DNA from: an uncultured Opitutia bacterium
GTDB lineage: Bacteria; Verrucomicrobiota; Verrucomicrobiia; Opitutales; UBA953
Length of the DNA stretch: 64,000 nucleotides
Assembly (NCBI GenBank): GCA_945957395.1
Contig: CAMFKE010000009.1
Location: 62,001-126,000, forward strand
Direction: 5' to 3'
A model generated the notes under the pieces. The model had not been told where the DNA came from. It did no database searches and saw nothing but the letters and a program-made list of their open reading frames with translations. Shown one piece after another: positions 32,869 through 41,453 of the stretch; within the stretch, counting starts at the first letter, position 1, and each line of letters begins with the position of its first letter. Position numbers and translations under genes: made by a program.

Positions 32869-34377
32869 TCAGGGCGCGCCCACGCCATGACCTCCCCACG
32901 GCCTCTTGGCCCGGATGAGTTCGGCGACCGCCTCCGGCACCTCGTGCTCCCAGCCGGGTTCGTCGTCATGGATTCGAGCGAGCAGCGTGCGCGGGCGGCA
33001 ATTGAGCGCCGCGGGATCGTATTCGCAAAGCGAACGCACGAGGCCGTTTTCCAAAAGGTGCGCATACAGGTGCCTCACGGCCGCCCGCATGGGCACATTC
33101 TCCGCCGTGACCACCGACTCGGCGTCGCCTTCGGCGCTGTCCTCAAAGAGAGAACGCCCGCCCTCGAGCGAAGCGGCGAGGCGGCGCAGCTGCACGCGAC
33201 GCATCGGATAGACATACATGCGCACCTTGTCTTTGAAGAGGCGCCCGCAGGCCTCCAACACGCCGCCATCGAGGTGCGTGTAGTAACCGTCGGAGAAGAT
33301 GTCCACCAGGTTGTTGATGCCGGCGACAATCGCCACGGGCTCCTTCGTGTACCGTCGGAAGTAGGCGGGGATGCGATAGAACTCGCGGTAATTGGAGACC
33401 AGCGCCGGGAATCCTGCGGCGGCGATAAGATCGATGCGCGCCAGAAGATCGGCGTAATCCAGACGGGACGCCTGCGCGCCCGTAGGTATGGAAATCTCAA
33501 ACAGCTTGAGCAGGGAGGCGGAGGCCGACTCGTCGTCGGCCACGAATCGGGCGGCGGCCCGCTCCATCATGTCGACGCTCACCGTGGTGACGGGCCGGAA
33601 CAGACCGCGCTCCACGAGCACGGACTTCTTGTAGAACATCTCACCGGGCACCTGCACGGAACCGTCGGAGCCGAAGGCCGTGGCGTTGGTCAGCCCGGAT
33701 TCCACCAGTTTCAGCGAGCATACGCGGTTGTCGTACCCGGAGAACTCGGGGCCCGAAACATGCAGGAAGTCCACCTCCACGCGCGCCGCCCCCACATTGT
33801 CCACCAGGGCGCGGATGAACGCATCCTGGGAATCGCGCTGGAAGTATGCGGCGTAGATGAGGTTCACCCCGACGATGCCCACGGCGTCCTGCTGCAGCCC
33901 GGCCTCCTTGTCCCACAGGCGCACATGAATGTGAATCTCGTTGGGCGCGCTGCGCGGGCCCGCTTGGAATCGCAGACCCATCCAGGCATGGCCGTCTCCG
34001 CCCGACTTGAAGCTCGTGGTCGCCACGGTGTTCGCAAAGACAAAGAAAGCCGAGCTGTCACCGCGATCGGCGCCAAGCCGCTTCACCAAAAGATCGTACT
34101 CGAAGGCGAGCATCTGCGACAGGCGCTCGCGAGACACATAACGGGACGCCTTTCCGTACACGTCGTCGGAAATCTTCATGTCGTAGGCCGACATGGACTT
34201 GGCCACCGTCCCCGACGCACCTCCGGCCTTGAAGAAGTTGCGCACCACCTCCTGCCCTGCGCCGATCTCGGCGAATGTGCCGTAGATACCCTGGCGAAGG
34301 TTGAGCGTAAGCGCCTTGCGGTTCGTCGTCAGCAGCGCGGAACCGGCGTCCTGGGGCGTGTCGGGAGATGTCGTCAT
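32869..34377 (-). CDS. Conserved 502-residue protein of unknown function
   Basis: A soluble protein beginning with a striking conserved block: LTTNRKALTLNLRQGIYGTF, then AEIGAGQEVVRNFFKAGGAS and YVSRERLSQMLAFEYDLL. I associate this family with proteins labelled nicotinamide-nucleotide adenylyltransferase in some genomes, but I see neither the HxGH nor the ISSTxxR motif of those enzymes, so the label is not supported. Later segments include HIHVRLWDKEAGLQQDAVGI and GVNLIYAAYF. There is no signal peptide and no membrane helix. Start at 34377 follows the family N-terminus; the 14 preceding codons are unlikely. It is divergent from sppA. Confidence 0.8.
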   Translation of the reverse strand: MTTSPDTPQDAGSALLTTNRKALTLNLRQGIYGTFAEIGAGQEVVRNFFKAGGASGTVAKSMSAYDMKISDDVYGKASRYVSRERLSQMLAFEYDLLVKRLGADRGDSSAFFVFANTVATTSFKSGGDGHAWMGLRFQAGPRSAPNEIHIHVRLWDKEAGLQQDAVGIVGVNLIYAAYFQRDSQDAFIRALVDNVGAARVEVDFLHVSGPEFSGYDNRVCSLKLVESGLTNATAFGSDGSVQVPGEMFYKKSVLVERGLFRPVTTVSVDMMERAAARFVADDESASASLLKLFEISIPTGAQASRLDYADLLARIDLIAAAGFPALVSNYREFYRIPAYFRRYTKEPVAIVAGINNLVDIFSDGYYTHLDGGVLEACGRLFKDKVRMYVYPMRRVQLRRLAASLEGGRSLFEDSAEGDAESVVTAENVPMRAAVRHLYAHLLENGLVRSLCEYDPAALNCRPRTLLARIHDDEPGWEHEVPEAVAELIRAKRPWGGHGVGAP

Positions 34378-34577
34378 TGCCGTCTGATTATGCCCGTCGC
34401 CGACGGCGGCAAGGCGCAACCCGTGCGCCTACGGCGGGTATCAGAACCGACGCGCCAAACACTCCGTCGGACTTCTCCCAAACCCGGTCGCCCGCAGCAC
34501 GGGGCTCGCAAAGTGGCGTTTGCCCATTGCGTGCCGGCGCAACCCGCATTCCCTGCGCTCGTCCAACTTTCCGCATC

Positions 34578-36419
34578 ATGCTCAAGTTCCTCAAGGCCGT
34601 AGGCGCCGTGGTCGTCGGCAATCTGGTGACCGCCGCCATCGCGCTCGCCCTGCTTCTCTTCTGCCTCATCGCGATCGTCGCTGCGTTCAAACCGGAGAGC
34701 GCCGAGACGCGCGCCGCACGGCACGGAGTGCCGAACAAGGCGGTGCTCGTCGTCGACCTGAACCTCAACATCACCGACACCCCGTCATCTCGCTCCGCCG
34801 CCGAAATCATCGGCGACGCCCTCTCCGGCGAAGCGCAGCCTTCGATCGGCTTGCTCGACCTCACGCAAGCCATCGACCGCGCAGCCAGGGACAAGCGGGT
34901 GTCCACCCTCCTCCTTCGCGGCTCACTTTCGCCGTCGGGCTACGGTTCCGGGTACCCGGCGCTCGCCGAGATTCGCCGAGCCCTCGCCCGCTTCCGCGCC
35001 TCCGGCAAGCCGGTCATCGCCCACCTGGAGTCGCCCACCCTGCGCGACTACTACCTCGCCTCGGCGGCCAACACAGTGGCCGTTCACCCCTTCTCGGAAC
35101 TCGGCGTCCAGGGCCTCTCGGCGAACAACGCCTACCTCGGCGCCGCACTTAAAAAATACGGCGTCGGCGTCCAGACCACCAAAGTCGGCACCTACAAGTC
35201 GGCCGTCGAGCCCTTCACCTCCGACCGCATGAGCGACGCCGACCGCGCGCAAACCGCGACCCTTCTGAACAGCCTTTGGTCAGCCCTCACCGACGACATC
35301 GCGGCGGCCCGCAAGCTCGACCCGAGCGAGCTCCGCAAGCTCGCCGATTCACGCGGCATCCTGCCCGCCGACGAGGCGGTGGAACTCAAGCTCGCCGACA
35401 AAACCGCCTACCTCGACGAGATCATCGACGAGCTGCGCGAGACCGGCGCCGCGGACGACGACACCGGCAGTTTCGCCCAGATTAACGCCATCGATTACAT
35501 CAAGCTGCTCCCCAAGGCGCCCACGCTTGAAAACACGGACGACAAAATCGTCGTGCTCTACGCCGAGGGCGAGATTGTGGACGGCCCCGGCAAGTCCGCC
35601 GACTCCTTCGGCGGCGAGTGGCTGGCGAGCGAGCTGCGCCAACTGCGTCGCGACGGGACGATCAAGGCTCTCGTCCTGCGCGTAAACAGCCCCGGAGGCT
35701 CCGCCTTCGCTTCGGAAGTCGCGCGCCGCGAAATTTCCCTGCTGAGAGAATCCGGCTGCCCCGTGGTGGTTTCCATGGGTTCCCTGGCCGCCAGCGGGGG
35801 CTACTGGATTTCGGCCGGAGCCGACCGCATTTTCGCCGAGAAGACCACCATCACCGGATCCATAGGCGTCTTCGGACTCATGTTTGATGTGCGCGACCTC
35901 GCCGCCGGATTCGGCGTCAAATTCGACGGCGTTCGCACCTCCCGCTACGCCGACATCGAAACCCTCTCTCGCCCGAAAACCGAGGAGGAGCTCGCCCTGC
36001 TTCAGAAATTCACCGACCGCATCTACGGAGAATTCATCGGCCTTGTGGCCGACGGGCGCAAGCTTCCCGAAGCCGAAGTGGAGCGCATCGCCCAAGGTCG
36101 CGTCTGGTCAGGCTCCGACGCCCTCAAGCTGCGCCTCGTCGACGAGCTCGGCGGGCTCGACGCCGCCATCGCTCACGCCCGCAGCGTCGCAAAACTCGAC
36201 GCCGGCGCCCCGGTCGTCCAAGTCCCCGGGCATCGCGAACCCGCCGAGGCCCTTGCCGACCTTTTCTCCGGCGACGGGCGGCGCGCCCCCGTTGCCTTCT
36301 CGCGCGCGCCTTCCGCGCGCCTGATGAAGGCGACGCAGGAGGGGCTTCGCCGCCTTTCGACCTTCAACGATCGCCGGCATGTGTATGCAAGAATTCCCTA
36401 CCTTCTTGAGGTGAACTGA
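34578..36419 (+). CDS. sppA: Signal peptide peptidase SppA, long (67-kDa) form
   Basis: A 613-residue membrane serine protease that degrades cleaved signal peptides. One N-terminal transmembrane helix (about residues 10-36) is followed by two tandem ClpP-like domains. The catalytic Lys207 sits in GTYKSAVEPFT of the first domain and Ser402 in SMGSLAASGGYW of the second, so both halves of the split Ser-Lys dyad are kept, as in E. coli SppA (618 residues). The start at 34578 is chosen because upstream codons encode an Arg/Pro-rich stretch and lie in the divergent promoter gap (200 bases). Confidence 0.95.
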   Translation: MLKFLKAVGAVVVGNLVTAAIALALLLFCLIAIVAAFKPESAETRAARHGVPNKAVLVVDLNLNITDTPSSRSAAEIIGDALSGEAQPSIGLLDLTQAIDRAARDKRVSTLLLRGSLSPSGYGSGYPALAEIRRALARFRASGKPVIAHLESPTLRDYYLASAANTVAVHPFSELGVQGLSANNAYLGAALKKYGVGVQTTKVGTYKSAVEPFTSDRMSDADRAQTATLLNSLWSALTDDIAAARKLDPSELRKLADSRGILPADEAVELKLADKTAYLDEIIDELRETGAADDDTGSFAQINAIDYIKLLPKAPTLENTDDKIVVLYAEGEIVDGPGKSADSFGGEWLASELRQLRRDGTIKALVLRVNSPGGSAFASEVARREISLLRESGCPVVVSMGSLAASGGYWISAGADRIFAEKTTITGSIGVFGLMFDVRDLAAGFGVKFDGVRTSRYADIETLSRPKTEEELALLQKFTDRIYGEFIGLVADGRKLPEAEVERIAQGRVWSGSDALKLRLVDELGGLDAAIAHARSVAKLDAGAPVVQVPGHREPAEALADLFSGDGRRAPVAFSRAPSARLMKATQEGLRRLSTFNDRRHVYARIPYLLEVN

Positions 36420-36434
36420 CATCGGCCCTGAAAA

Positions 36435-36468
36435 CGAAACACCCCGCCGGAAACGGCGGGGTGTTTCG
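36435..36468. terminator. Bidirectional terminator between sppA and the M48 gene
   Basis: A perfect 14-bp stem CGAAACACCCCGCC / GGCGGGGTGTTTCG with a 6-base loop. Confidence 0.85.
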
Positions 36469-36479
36469 CATTCACGGAC

Positions 36480-37346
36480 TCACTTCGTCTTCACCGAAGG
36501 AAAATTCAATTTCTCTCCCGCAGACGCGCCCGCCTCGCGGGCCTTGAGGTAATCGGCGACGGCGGCGGGCATCGCCTTGTTCAAATCCTTGATGCGTGTC
36601 GCACCGGACGGGTGAGTGGACAGAAACTCGTAGGGCTGTGCGCCGCCGGCGCTCATTTTTTCCCAAAAATGAACCGCGCCGCGAGGATCGTAACCCGCAC
36701 GAGAGGAAAGACTGAGCCCGAGCAAGTCCGCCTCGCTCTCATGCGAGCGGCTGTAGGGCAGAATCGCCCCGTACTGGGCGGTCACCCCGTAGCCGGTCAT
36801 GATGGCGGCGCGGTAGGCCTCGTTCTTCACATACTTGTTGGAGAGGGACCCGGTCACCGCCGCGCCGCCCTGAACAAGCAGCTCCTGCGACACACGCTCA
36901 TTGCCGTGGCGGCAAATCACATGCGACACCTCGTGCCCCATGACCACCGCCACATCATCGTCGCTGCTCATCAACGGGAAAATACCCGTGTTGAACGCCA
37001 CCTTGCCGCCGGGCATCGCGAAGGCGTTGGCGGCGCCGTCCTGTATGACGATAAACTCCCACTGCTCGTAGGGCGGGAGCGAACCGTCCACCTTGCGCGC
37101 CTCGGCCACGATGCGTTTGCCGACGCGCTTCAGACAGGCGTTCATCGCGGCGTCATTCGACACCTTCTGCTTCTTGATTTCAGCGAACTGCTGGGCCGCA
37201 GCGGCATCGAGTTCCGATTCATTCACGAGATTGAGCTGGCTTCGGCCGGTGCCGGGCACGGTGCGACACCCGCCCAGAAAACCGATTCCACCGAGCAAGA
37301 CCGAAAAAGAAAGGAAGGAAGAGAGGAGACGGTGAGTCTTCGTCAT
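36480..37346 (-). CDS. M48-family metalloprotease, lipoprotein
   Basis: A 288-residue lipoprotein (signal peptide with lipobox LGGC, Cys27) carrying an M48 zinc protease domain. The active site is HEVSH (His138, Glu139, His142) within MGHEVSHVICRHG, and the third ligand Glu is in SHESEADLLGL. The resemblance is to LoiP/YcaL-type periplasmic proteases that help outer-membrane quality control. The final residues are basic. Start ATG at 37346; the SAM methyltransferase gene lies on the other strand just beyond. Confidence 0.92.
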   Translation of the reverse strand: MTKTHRLLSSFLSFSVLLGGIGFLGGCRTVPGTGRSQLNLVNESELDAAAAQQFAEIKKQKVSNDAAMNACLKRVGKRIVAEARKVDGSLPPYEQWEFIVIQDGAANAFAMPGGKVAFNTGIFPLMSSDDDVAVVMGHEVSHVICRHGNERVSQELLVQGGAAVTGSLSNKYVKNEAYRAAIMTGYGVTAQYGAILPYSRSHESEADLLGLSLSSRAGYDPRGAVHFWEKMSAGGAQPYEFLSTHPSGATRIKDLNKAMPAAVADYLKAREAGASAGEKLNFPSVKTK

Positions 37347-37491
37347 GGGTGAGGTGATAGCTTGGCGCGCACAGTGCCCCGCGCGCACCGCCGCGCCAGC
37401 CGAAAACCGCCCCGTCTCGGGCTCCCGCATTTCCACACGGACCGCCGAAAATTCCCTTTCCGGAACACGCTCCGGCGCCAAGCTGCGCGGC

Positions 37492-38373
37492 GTGAAAATC
37501 GAAGTCCTCGTCAACTCCTGGCCCGGCTACCGCCTCCTCGACTCCGGCAACCGCCGCAAGCTCGAGCGCTTCGGCGAAGTCACCATCATCCGCAGCGAAC
37601 CCAAGGCGTGGTGGAAACCCGCCCTGCCCGATAGCGAATGGAAAAAGGCCGCGGCCGTCCACGAGGACGAAGGTCGCGAGGGCAAATGGCGATTCAAGGG
37701 CGCCAAGCCGGCCGACTGGGAACTCAAGTTCGCCGACCGCATGAAGTTCCGGATCAAGTTCATGGACAACTCCAAGCAGATCGGCCTGTTCCCTGAGCAG
37801 TCTCCGCACTGGAAGTACCTGCTTGAGAATCCGCCCGCGCCCGTGAACGGCGAGAAGCCCCGTGCGCTCAACCTTTTTGGATACACCGGCGCCGCCTCCC
37901 TCGCGCTCGCCGCAGCCGGATGGCAGGTCGCCCATGTCGACGCCTCCAAGCCCGCGGTGGCCTGGGGCAGAATGAACCAGGAACTCTCCGGCGCCAAGGA
38001 CGCGCCCATCCGCTGGATTCTCGAGGACGCCGTGAAGTTCGTGCAGCGCGAGATCCGTCGGGGCGCCAAATATGAGGCCATCCTTCTCGACCCGCCCGCC
38101 TTCGGACGCGGGCCCGACGGCGAACTTTGGAAAATCGAACGCGACCTGCCCCCGCTGCTCGACGCCTGCCGCCAACTCCTCTCCGACAAGGCGTCCCTCG
38201 TCATCCTCACCGTCTACACCATCGACGCCTCCTCTATCCTCTGCCAGAACCTGCTGGCGGAAATGACCCGAGGACTCGGCGGCAAGGTGAGCATCGGGGA
38301 GCTCGCGATGAAGGACGAGGCCGGCGACCGGCTCCTCCCTCTCTCCCTCTGGGGCCGCTGGACCCGCGGCTAA
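37492..38373 (+). CDS. Class I SAM-dependent methyltransferase, RlmI-like
   Basis: A 293-residue methyltransferase with a short N-terminal domain (GYRLLDSGNRRKLERFGEV) and a Rossmann domain: LNLFGYTGAASLALAAAG (motif I), VAHVDASKPAVAW (motif II) and ILLDPPAFGRG (motif IV, the DPP of RNA/DNA base methyltransferases). The class resembles RlmI/RlmK rRNA cytosine or guanine methyltransferases; the target is unknown. An ATG at 37345 in frame exists, but the added 49 residues are Arg/Ser-rich and would overlap the M48 gene start, so GTG at 37492 is preferred. It heads a cluster with tmk and holB. Confidence 0.82.
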   Translation: MKIEVLVNSWPGYRLLDSGNRRKLERFGEVTIIRSEPKAWWKPALPDSEWKKAAAVHEDEGREGKWRFKGAKPADWELKFADRMKFRIKFMDNSKQIGLFPEQSPHWKYLLENPPAPVNGEKPRALNLFGYTGAASLALAAAGWQVAHVDASKPAVAWGRMNQELSGAKDAPIRWILEDAVKFVQREIRRGAKYEAILLDPPAFGRGPDGELWKIERDLPPLLDACRQLLSDKASLVILTVYTIDASSILCQNLLAEMTRGLGGKVSIGELAMKDEAGDRLLPLSLWGRWTRG

Positions 38374-38412
38374 GCGCAGGCGACCGCAGCGAAGACGAGG
38401 ACGGCACAAACC

Positions 38413-39033
38413 ATGCTCATCACCTTTGAGGGCTCCGAGGGAGCCGGAAAATCGACTCAGATCCGGTTGCTGGCCGACACGCTGCGCGCCCGCGGGCGCA
38501 CCGTCGTCCTCACGCGGGAACCGGGCGGCACCGACTTCGGCGAAGAGGTCCGCAACATCCTCAAGCACGCCCCGTACGGGGACAGACTCACCGACGAGGC
38601 CGAACTGCTGCTCTTTATCGCCGCGCGCGCCCAGATCGTCCGAGAAGTAATCCGCCCCGCCTTGAAACGCGGAGACGTGGTGCTGTGCGACCGGTTCACC
38701 GACTCCACGGTGGCATACCAGGGAGCCGGCCGAGGGATGCCTGAAGATTTCATCCGCTCGCTCAACACCTTCGCCACGGGCGGAATTTCCCCCGACAGGA
38801 CCTACCTTCTCGACCTGCCGGCGGAAGTGGGCCTCGCTCGCGCCCGACGCCGCGCCGAAGCCGGCGCCCCTGCCGACCGCATGGAGGGCATGCAGCGCGA
38901 GTTCTACGACCGGGTTGCAGACTGCTACCGCAGACTCGCCGCCGAAGCCCCCGAGCGTATCCGGACTTTGGACGCAACACTCCCGCCAGAAGCCGTCTTC
39001 AGCCACATCATCGCCGACAGCATCTTTCGCTGA
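38413..39033 (+). CDS. tmk: Thymidylate kinase
   Basis: A 206-residue dTMP kinase that makes dTDP for DNA synthesis. The P-loop is FEGSEGAGKST, the DR motif CDRFTDST, and the LID region RARRRAEAGAPADRME carries the Arg residues that place it with the LID-Arg (E. coli-like) type. A GTREPGG-like strand (LTREPGGTDFGEEVR) precedes the DR motif. It lies 8 bases before holB, a common bacterial pairing. Confidence 0.96.
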   Translation: MLITFEGSEGAGKSTQIRLLADTLRARGRTVVLTREPGGTDFGEEVRNILKHAPYGDRLTDEAELLLFIAARAQIVREVIRPALKRGDVVLCDRFTDSTVAYQGAGRGMPEDFIRSLNTFATGGISPDRTYLLDLPAEVGLARARRRAEAGAPADRMEGMQREFYDRVADCYRRLAAEAPERIRTLDATLPPEAVFSHIIADSIFR

Positions 39034-39041
39034 ACAACACC

Positions 39042-39977
39042 ATGCCCGAACTACCCGAGGCCCTTGCGCAAAGCCCCGCCGTCACCGCGCTCAGCCGCGC
39101 GCTCGACGCCGGACGCCTGCCGCATGGCATCCTGCTGGCCGGCGAAGATCTCGCGTCGCTGCGCACCGTGGCCGTCGCCCTCGCCTCGCGTCTTCTCGAG
39201 AGCGATGCGCCCGAGGCGCATCCTGATTTCCACGAACTGCGCCCCTCGAACAAGATGCGCCGTATCGGCATTGACGATACGCGCGACCTGATTCGCGAGA
39301 TTCAGATTTCCTCCTTCGCAGGCCGCAAGGTGGGCGTGATCACCGAGGCCGACCGCATGGCCGCAGAGGCGACCAACGCCTTCCTCAAGACGCTGGAGGA
39401 GCCGCCGGCCGGCACCACGCTGCTGCTGTTGACGACCAAGCCCAACGCCATCCTCGACACCATCCGGAGCCGCTGCCTGCTCTTCAAGGTCCCCTCGGCC
39501 GGAGTCGGCGAAGACCCCGCGCTAAGTGCGATCGAAGGCTGGCTGGACGGGTTCGCAGAGTGGCATGCCGGACTGAAACTCGCCGCAGGGGAAAAGCCCG
39601 ACGCCACACGCGTGTCACACTGGTTCCTCGGCGTCTACGGACTCGTCGCCACTTTCGAAACCACGCTCGAGGCCATCGCCGAAGCGGCTTGGAAAAAGGT
39701 CAAGGGCACGCTCCCTGAGTCCATCGAGGAGGAGCAGCTCGTGGCGCTGGAGACCAGTGTGCAAAAAAATCTGCGCGGCAGGTTCTTCGCCGGACTCGCC
39801 GAGCGACTCAGGCTCGCCGCGCGAGCAAAACCCGGCGACGACGCCTCCCGGCGACTCGCCACGGCGCTCGCCGAGGTCGAGCGATACGCCGGTCTGCTGG
39901 AGGTTAACCTCAGCGACGCGGCCGCCATGGAATCGCTGATGCTGAGGCTTCTCGTCATCGAGACGGCCCGCGAATGA
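39042..39977 (+). CDS. holB: DNA polymerase III δ' subunit
   Basis: A 311-residue clamp-loader subunit. The AAA+ fold is visible in LPHGILLAGED (degenerate P-loop, as expected for δ', which does not bind ATP), GIDDTRDLIREIQISSF, VGVITEADRMAAEATNAFLK, TLEEPPAGTTLLLLT and IRSRCLLFKVPS (the SRC motif contacts neighbouring subunits). The zinc-binding Cys of E. coli δ' are not evident. It is cotranscribed with tmk. Confidence 0.92.
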   Translation: MPELPEALAQSPAVTALSRALDAGRLPHGILLAGEDLASLRTVAVALASRLLESDAPEAHPDFHELRPSNKMRRIGIDDTRDLIREIQISSFAGRKVGVITEADRMAAEATNAFLKTLEEPPAGTTLLLLTTKPNAILDTIRSRCLLFKVPSAGVGEDPALSAIEGWLDGFAEWHAGLKLAAGEKPDATRVSHWFLGVYGLVATFETTLEAIAEAAWKKVKGTLPESIEEEQLVALETSVQKNLRGRFFAGLAERLRLAARAKPGDDASRRLATALAEVERYAGLLEVNLSDAAAMESLMLRLLVIETARE

Positions 39978-39984
39978 GCAAAAC

Positions 39985-40017
39985 AAAGGCGCGCCCCGCA
40001 GAGGGACGCGCCTTTTT
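39985..40017 (+). terminator. Terminator after holB
   Basis: A 9-bp stem AAAGGCGCG / CGCGCCTTT (39985-39993 with 40007-40015) with possible inner CCC/GGG pairing and a TTTTT end. It lies between convergent genes and may act on both strands. Confidence 0.8.
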
Positions 40018-40034
40018 CATCGGAACCGGCGACT

Positions 40035-41291
40035 TCAGGCCGAAGTCGAGTCGAGCCGGGCGACCAGCGCCTTGATTCGGGAGAAGCCGGAGTCTGCGAC
40101 CTTGCGCACAACGCCACCCGCGCCCCCCGTCAGGAGAAGCCCGTCCGCCTCGGCCTCGACGCGGGCCACGCCCGAATCGAGCGCGGGCGAACCGATTTTC
40201 GCGACCAGTGTGCCCTGATAAAGCGTCTTCTCCTCGCCGGGAGCCAGCGGGAGAATCGTGGGATTACCCATAAGCAACGGATGCTTGTCGCAGTAATCCA
40301 GCCCGTAGCCCCACGCGCTCACCGCGCTCTCGACGCCGACGGCGAGCTCATGATCCGCGCCGCCTTCATAGCGGGCGAACGGTGGGAAGTTACGACCGCC
40401 ATACTGGAGCCAGAGGTGGTTGAAGTGGAAGGTGAACTCGTCCTTCGGCGTGACGGCCGGGCCGCGGAAGAAGGTCAGGTAGACGGCGTTCTGACGCGGA
40501 TTGACCACCGACATCCAGCCGAGTTTGGCCGACGGGGGGATGCGCCCGGTGATGAAGTCGGTGGTGCCCACAGGCCCGGGAACGAGGGAGAGGTCCACCG
40601 TCGAGCCGTCTCGAGCCGGCGCGGCTTTCAGCGAATCGAACTCGCGACCGAGCGCCAGACGCTCGGTCTGGGCCGGGTCGTGGGAGACGGGAGGCGTGGC
40701 CCAGCGGTCTGCGCAGGCGGAGATGCGGCAGCCCTGCTCGATGAAGGGCTGGCCGGTCGTGTTGTGCCAGGCGCCACCGAACATGAACGTATCCGAACGA
40801 TGGTTACGGATTTTCATGACCTGGTAATGCGTGTCGTCACCGGCGAGAATGATGTCGTACTTGCGGTAGGTCAGTCCCGCGGTGGCATCGCCCTTGGCGC
40901 CACCCATCTCGCTCAACAGCCAGGCCGAGGATTCATCGGCGCCATGCGCCACGACCTTCCACTCGCCCTGGGCGGTGTGGCCGCAACCCGGAATCTCGTA
41001 GCCACGATCCTTGGAAGCCCACCCGAAGGTGGGGAAACAGGGGAAATTGCCCGCGAGATCGTGAGCGAGGCGACCGCCCCAGACCTTGGCGTGCTTCGTC
41101 TCGTCATAGCCGCAGGAGGAGCCTCGGAATTTGGGCACGAAGTGGGTGTTGATGCGGCCGGCCTCGTGCGAGAAGCTCAGTTCGGGCGTCATCCCGGCGA
41201 AGTCTTCGACTACGACGCGGATGCGTCCGTTGTCGAGGACGGTGGCGGCGCGGCCTGCGATGTCCGTAATGCGGCGGGAAAGTGGGGGCAT
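40035..41291 (-). CDS. Galactose-mutarotase-fold protein, function unknown
   Basis: A 418-residue protein with the look of the aldose-1-epimerase / carbohydrate-binding β-supersandwich: many strands rich in aromatic and Gly residues, paired His/Glu (HFNHLWLQYGG, GHTAQGEWKVV), and ENGRIRVVVEDFAG-type opening strands (here DNGRIRVVVEDFAG). There is no signal peptide. It could act on or sense a sugar, but the catalytic His/Glu pair of true mutarotases cannot be assigned by eye. Start ATG at 41291. It is separated from guaA by a terminator, so it is probably transcribed alone. Confidence 0.72.
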   Translation of the reverse strand: MPPLSRRITDIAGRAATVLDNGRIRVVVEDFAGMTPELSFSHEAGRINTHFVPKFRGSSCGYDETKHAKVWGGRLAHDLAGNFPCFPTFGWASKDRGYEIPGCGHTAQGEWKVVAHGADESSAWLLSEMGGAKGDATAGLTYRKYDIILAGDDTHYQVMKIRNHRSDTFMFGGAWHNTTGQPFIEQGCRISACADRWATPPVSHDPAQTERLALGREFDSLKAAPARDGSTVDLSLVPGPVGTTDFITGRIPPSAKLGWMSVVNPRQNAVYLTFFRGPAVTPKDEFTFHFNHLWLQYGGRNFPPFARYEGGADHELAVGVESAVSAWGYGLDYCDKHPLLMGNPTILPLAPGEEKTLYQGTLVAKIGSPALDSGVARVEAEADGLLLTGGAGGVVRKVADSGFSRIKALVARLDSTSA

Positions 41292-41391
41292 GGTGATTCG
41301 GGTCTCGTGATGGTTGAAAAAGGCGAATGCGCTGTCGGGCGAGGCGGCGGGCGTGGTGAAGTTTTCTCTCCCGGACACGCGGCATGCCCTT

Positions 41392-41432
41392 AAAAACAAG
41401 ACGCCCATCACGCATTCGGCGTGAAGGGCGTC
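41392..41432 (-). terminator. Intrinsic terminator after guaA
   Basis: On the minus strand a stem of GACGCCC plus TTCACGC pairs with GCGTGAT plus GGGCGTC (41400-41432, one mismatch), followed by TTGTTTTT. Confidence 0.85.
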
Positions 41433-41453
41433 TCAGTCAGGAACAAAGAGGGT

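Noticed and set aside
32869-34377. Calling the 502-residue protein a nicotinate/nicotinamide nucleotide adenylyltransferase
   Set aside because: The HxGH and ISSTxxR motifs of that superfamily are not visible.
37345-37491. ATG at 37345 as start of the SAM methyltransferase
   Set aside because: The added 49 residues are Arg/Ser/Pro-rich, unlike the family, and the start would overlap the start codon of the M48 gene on the other strand.
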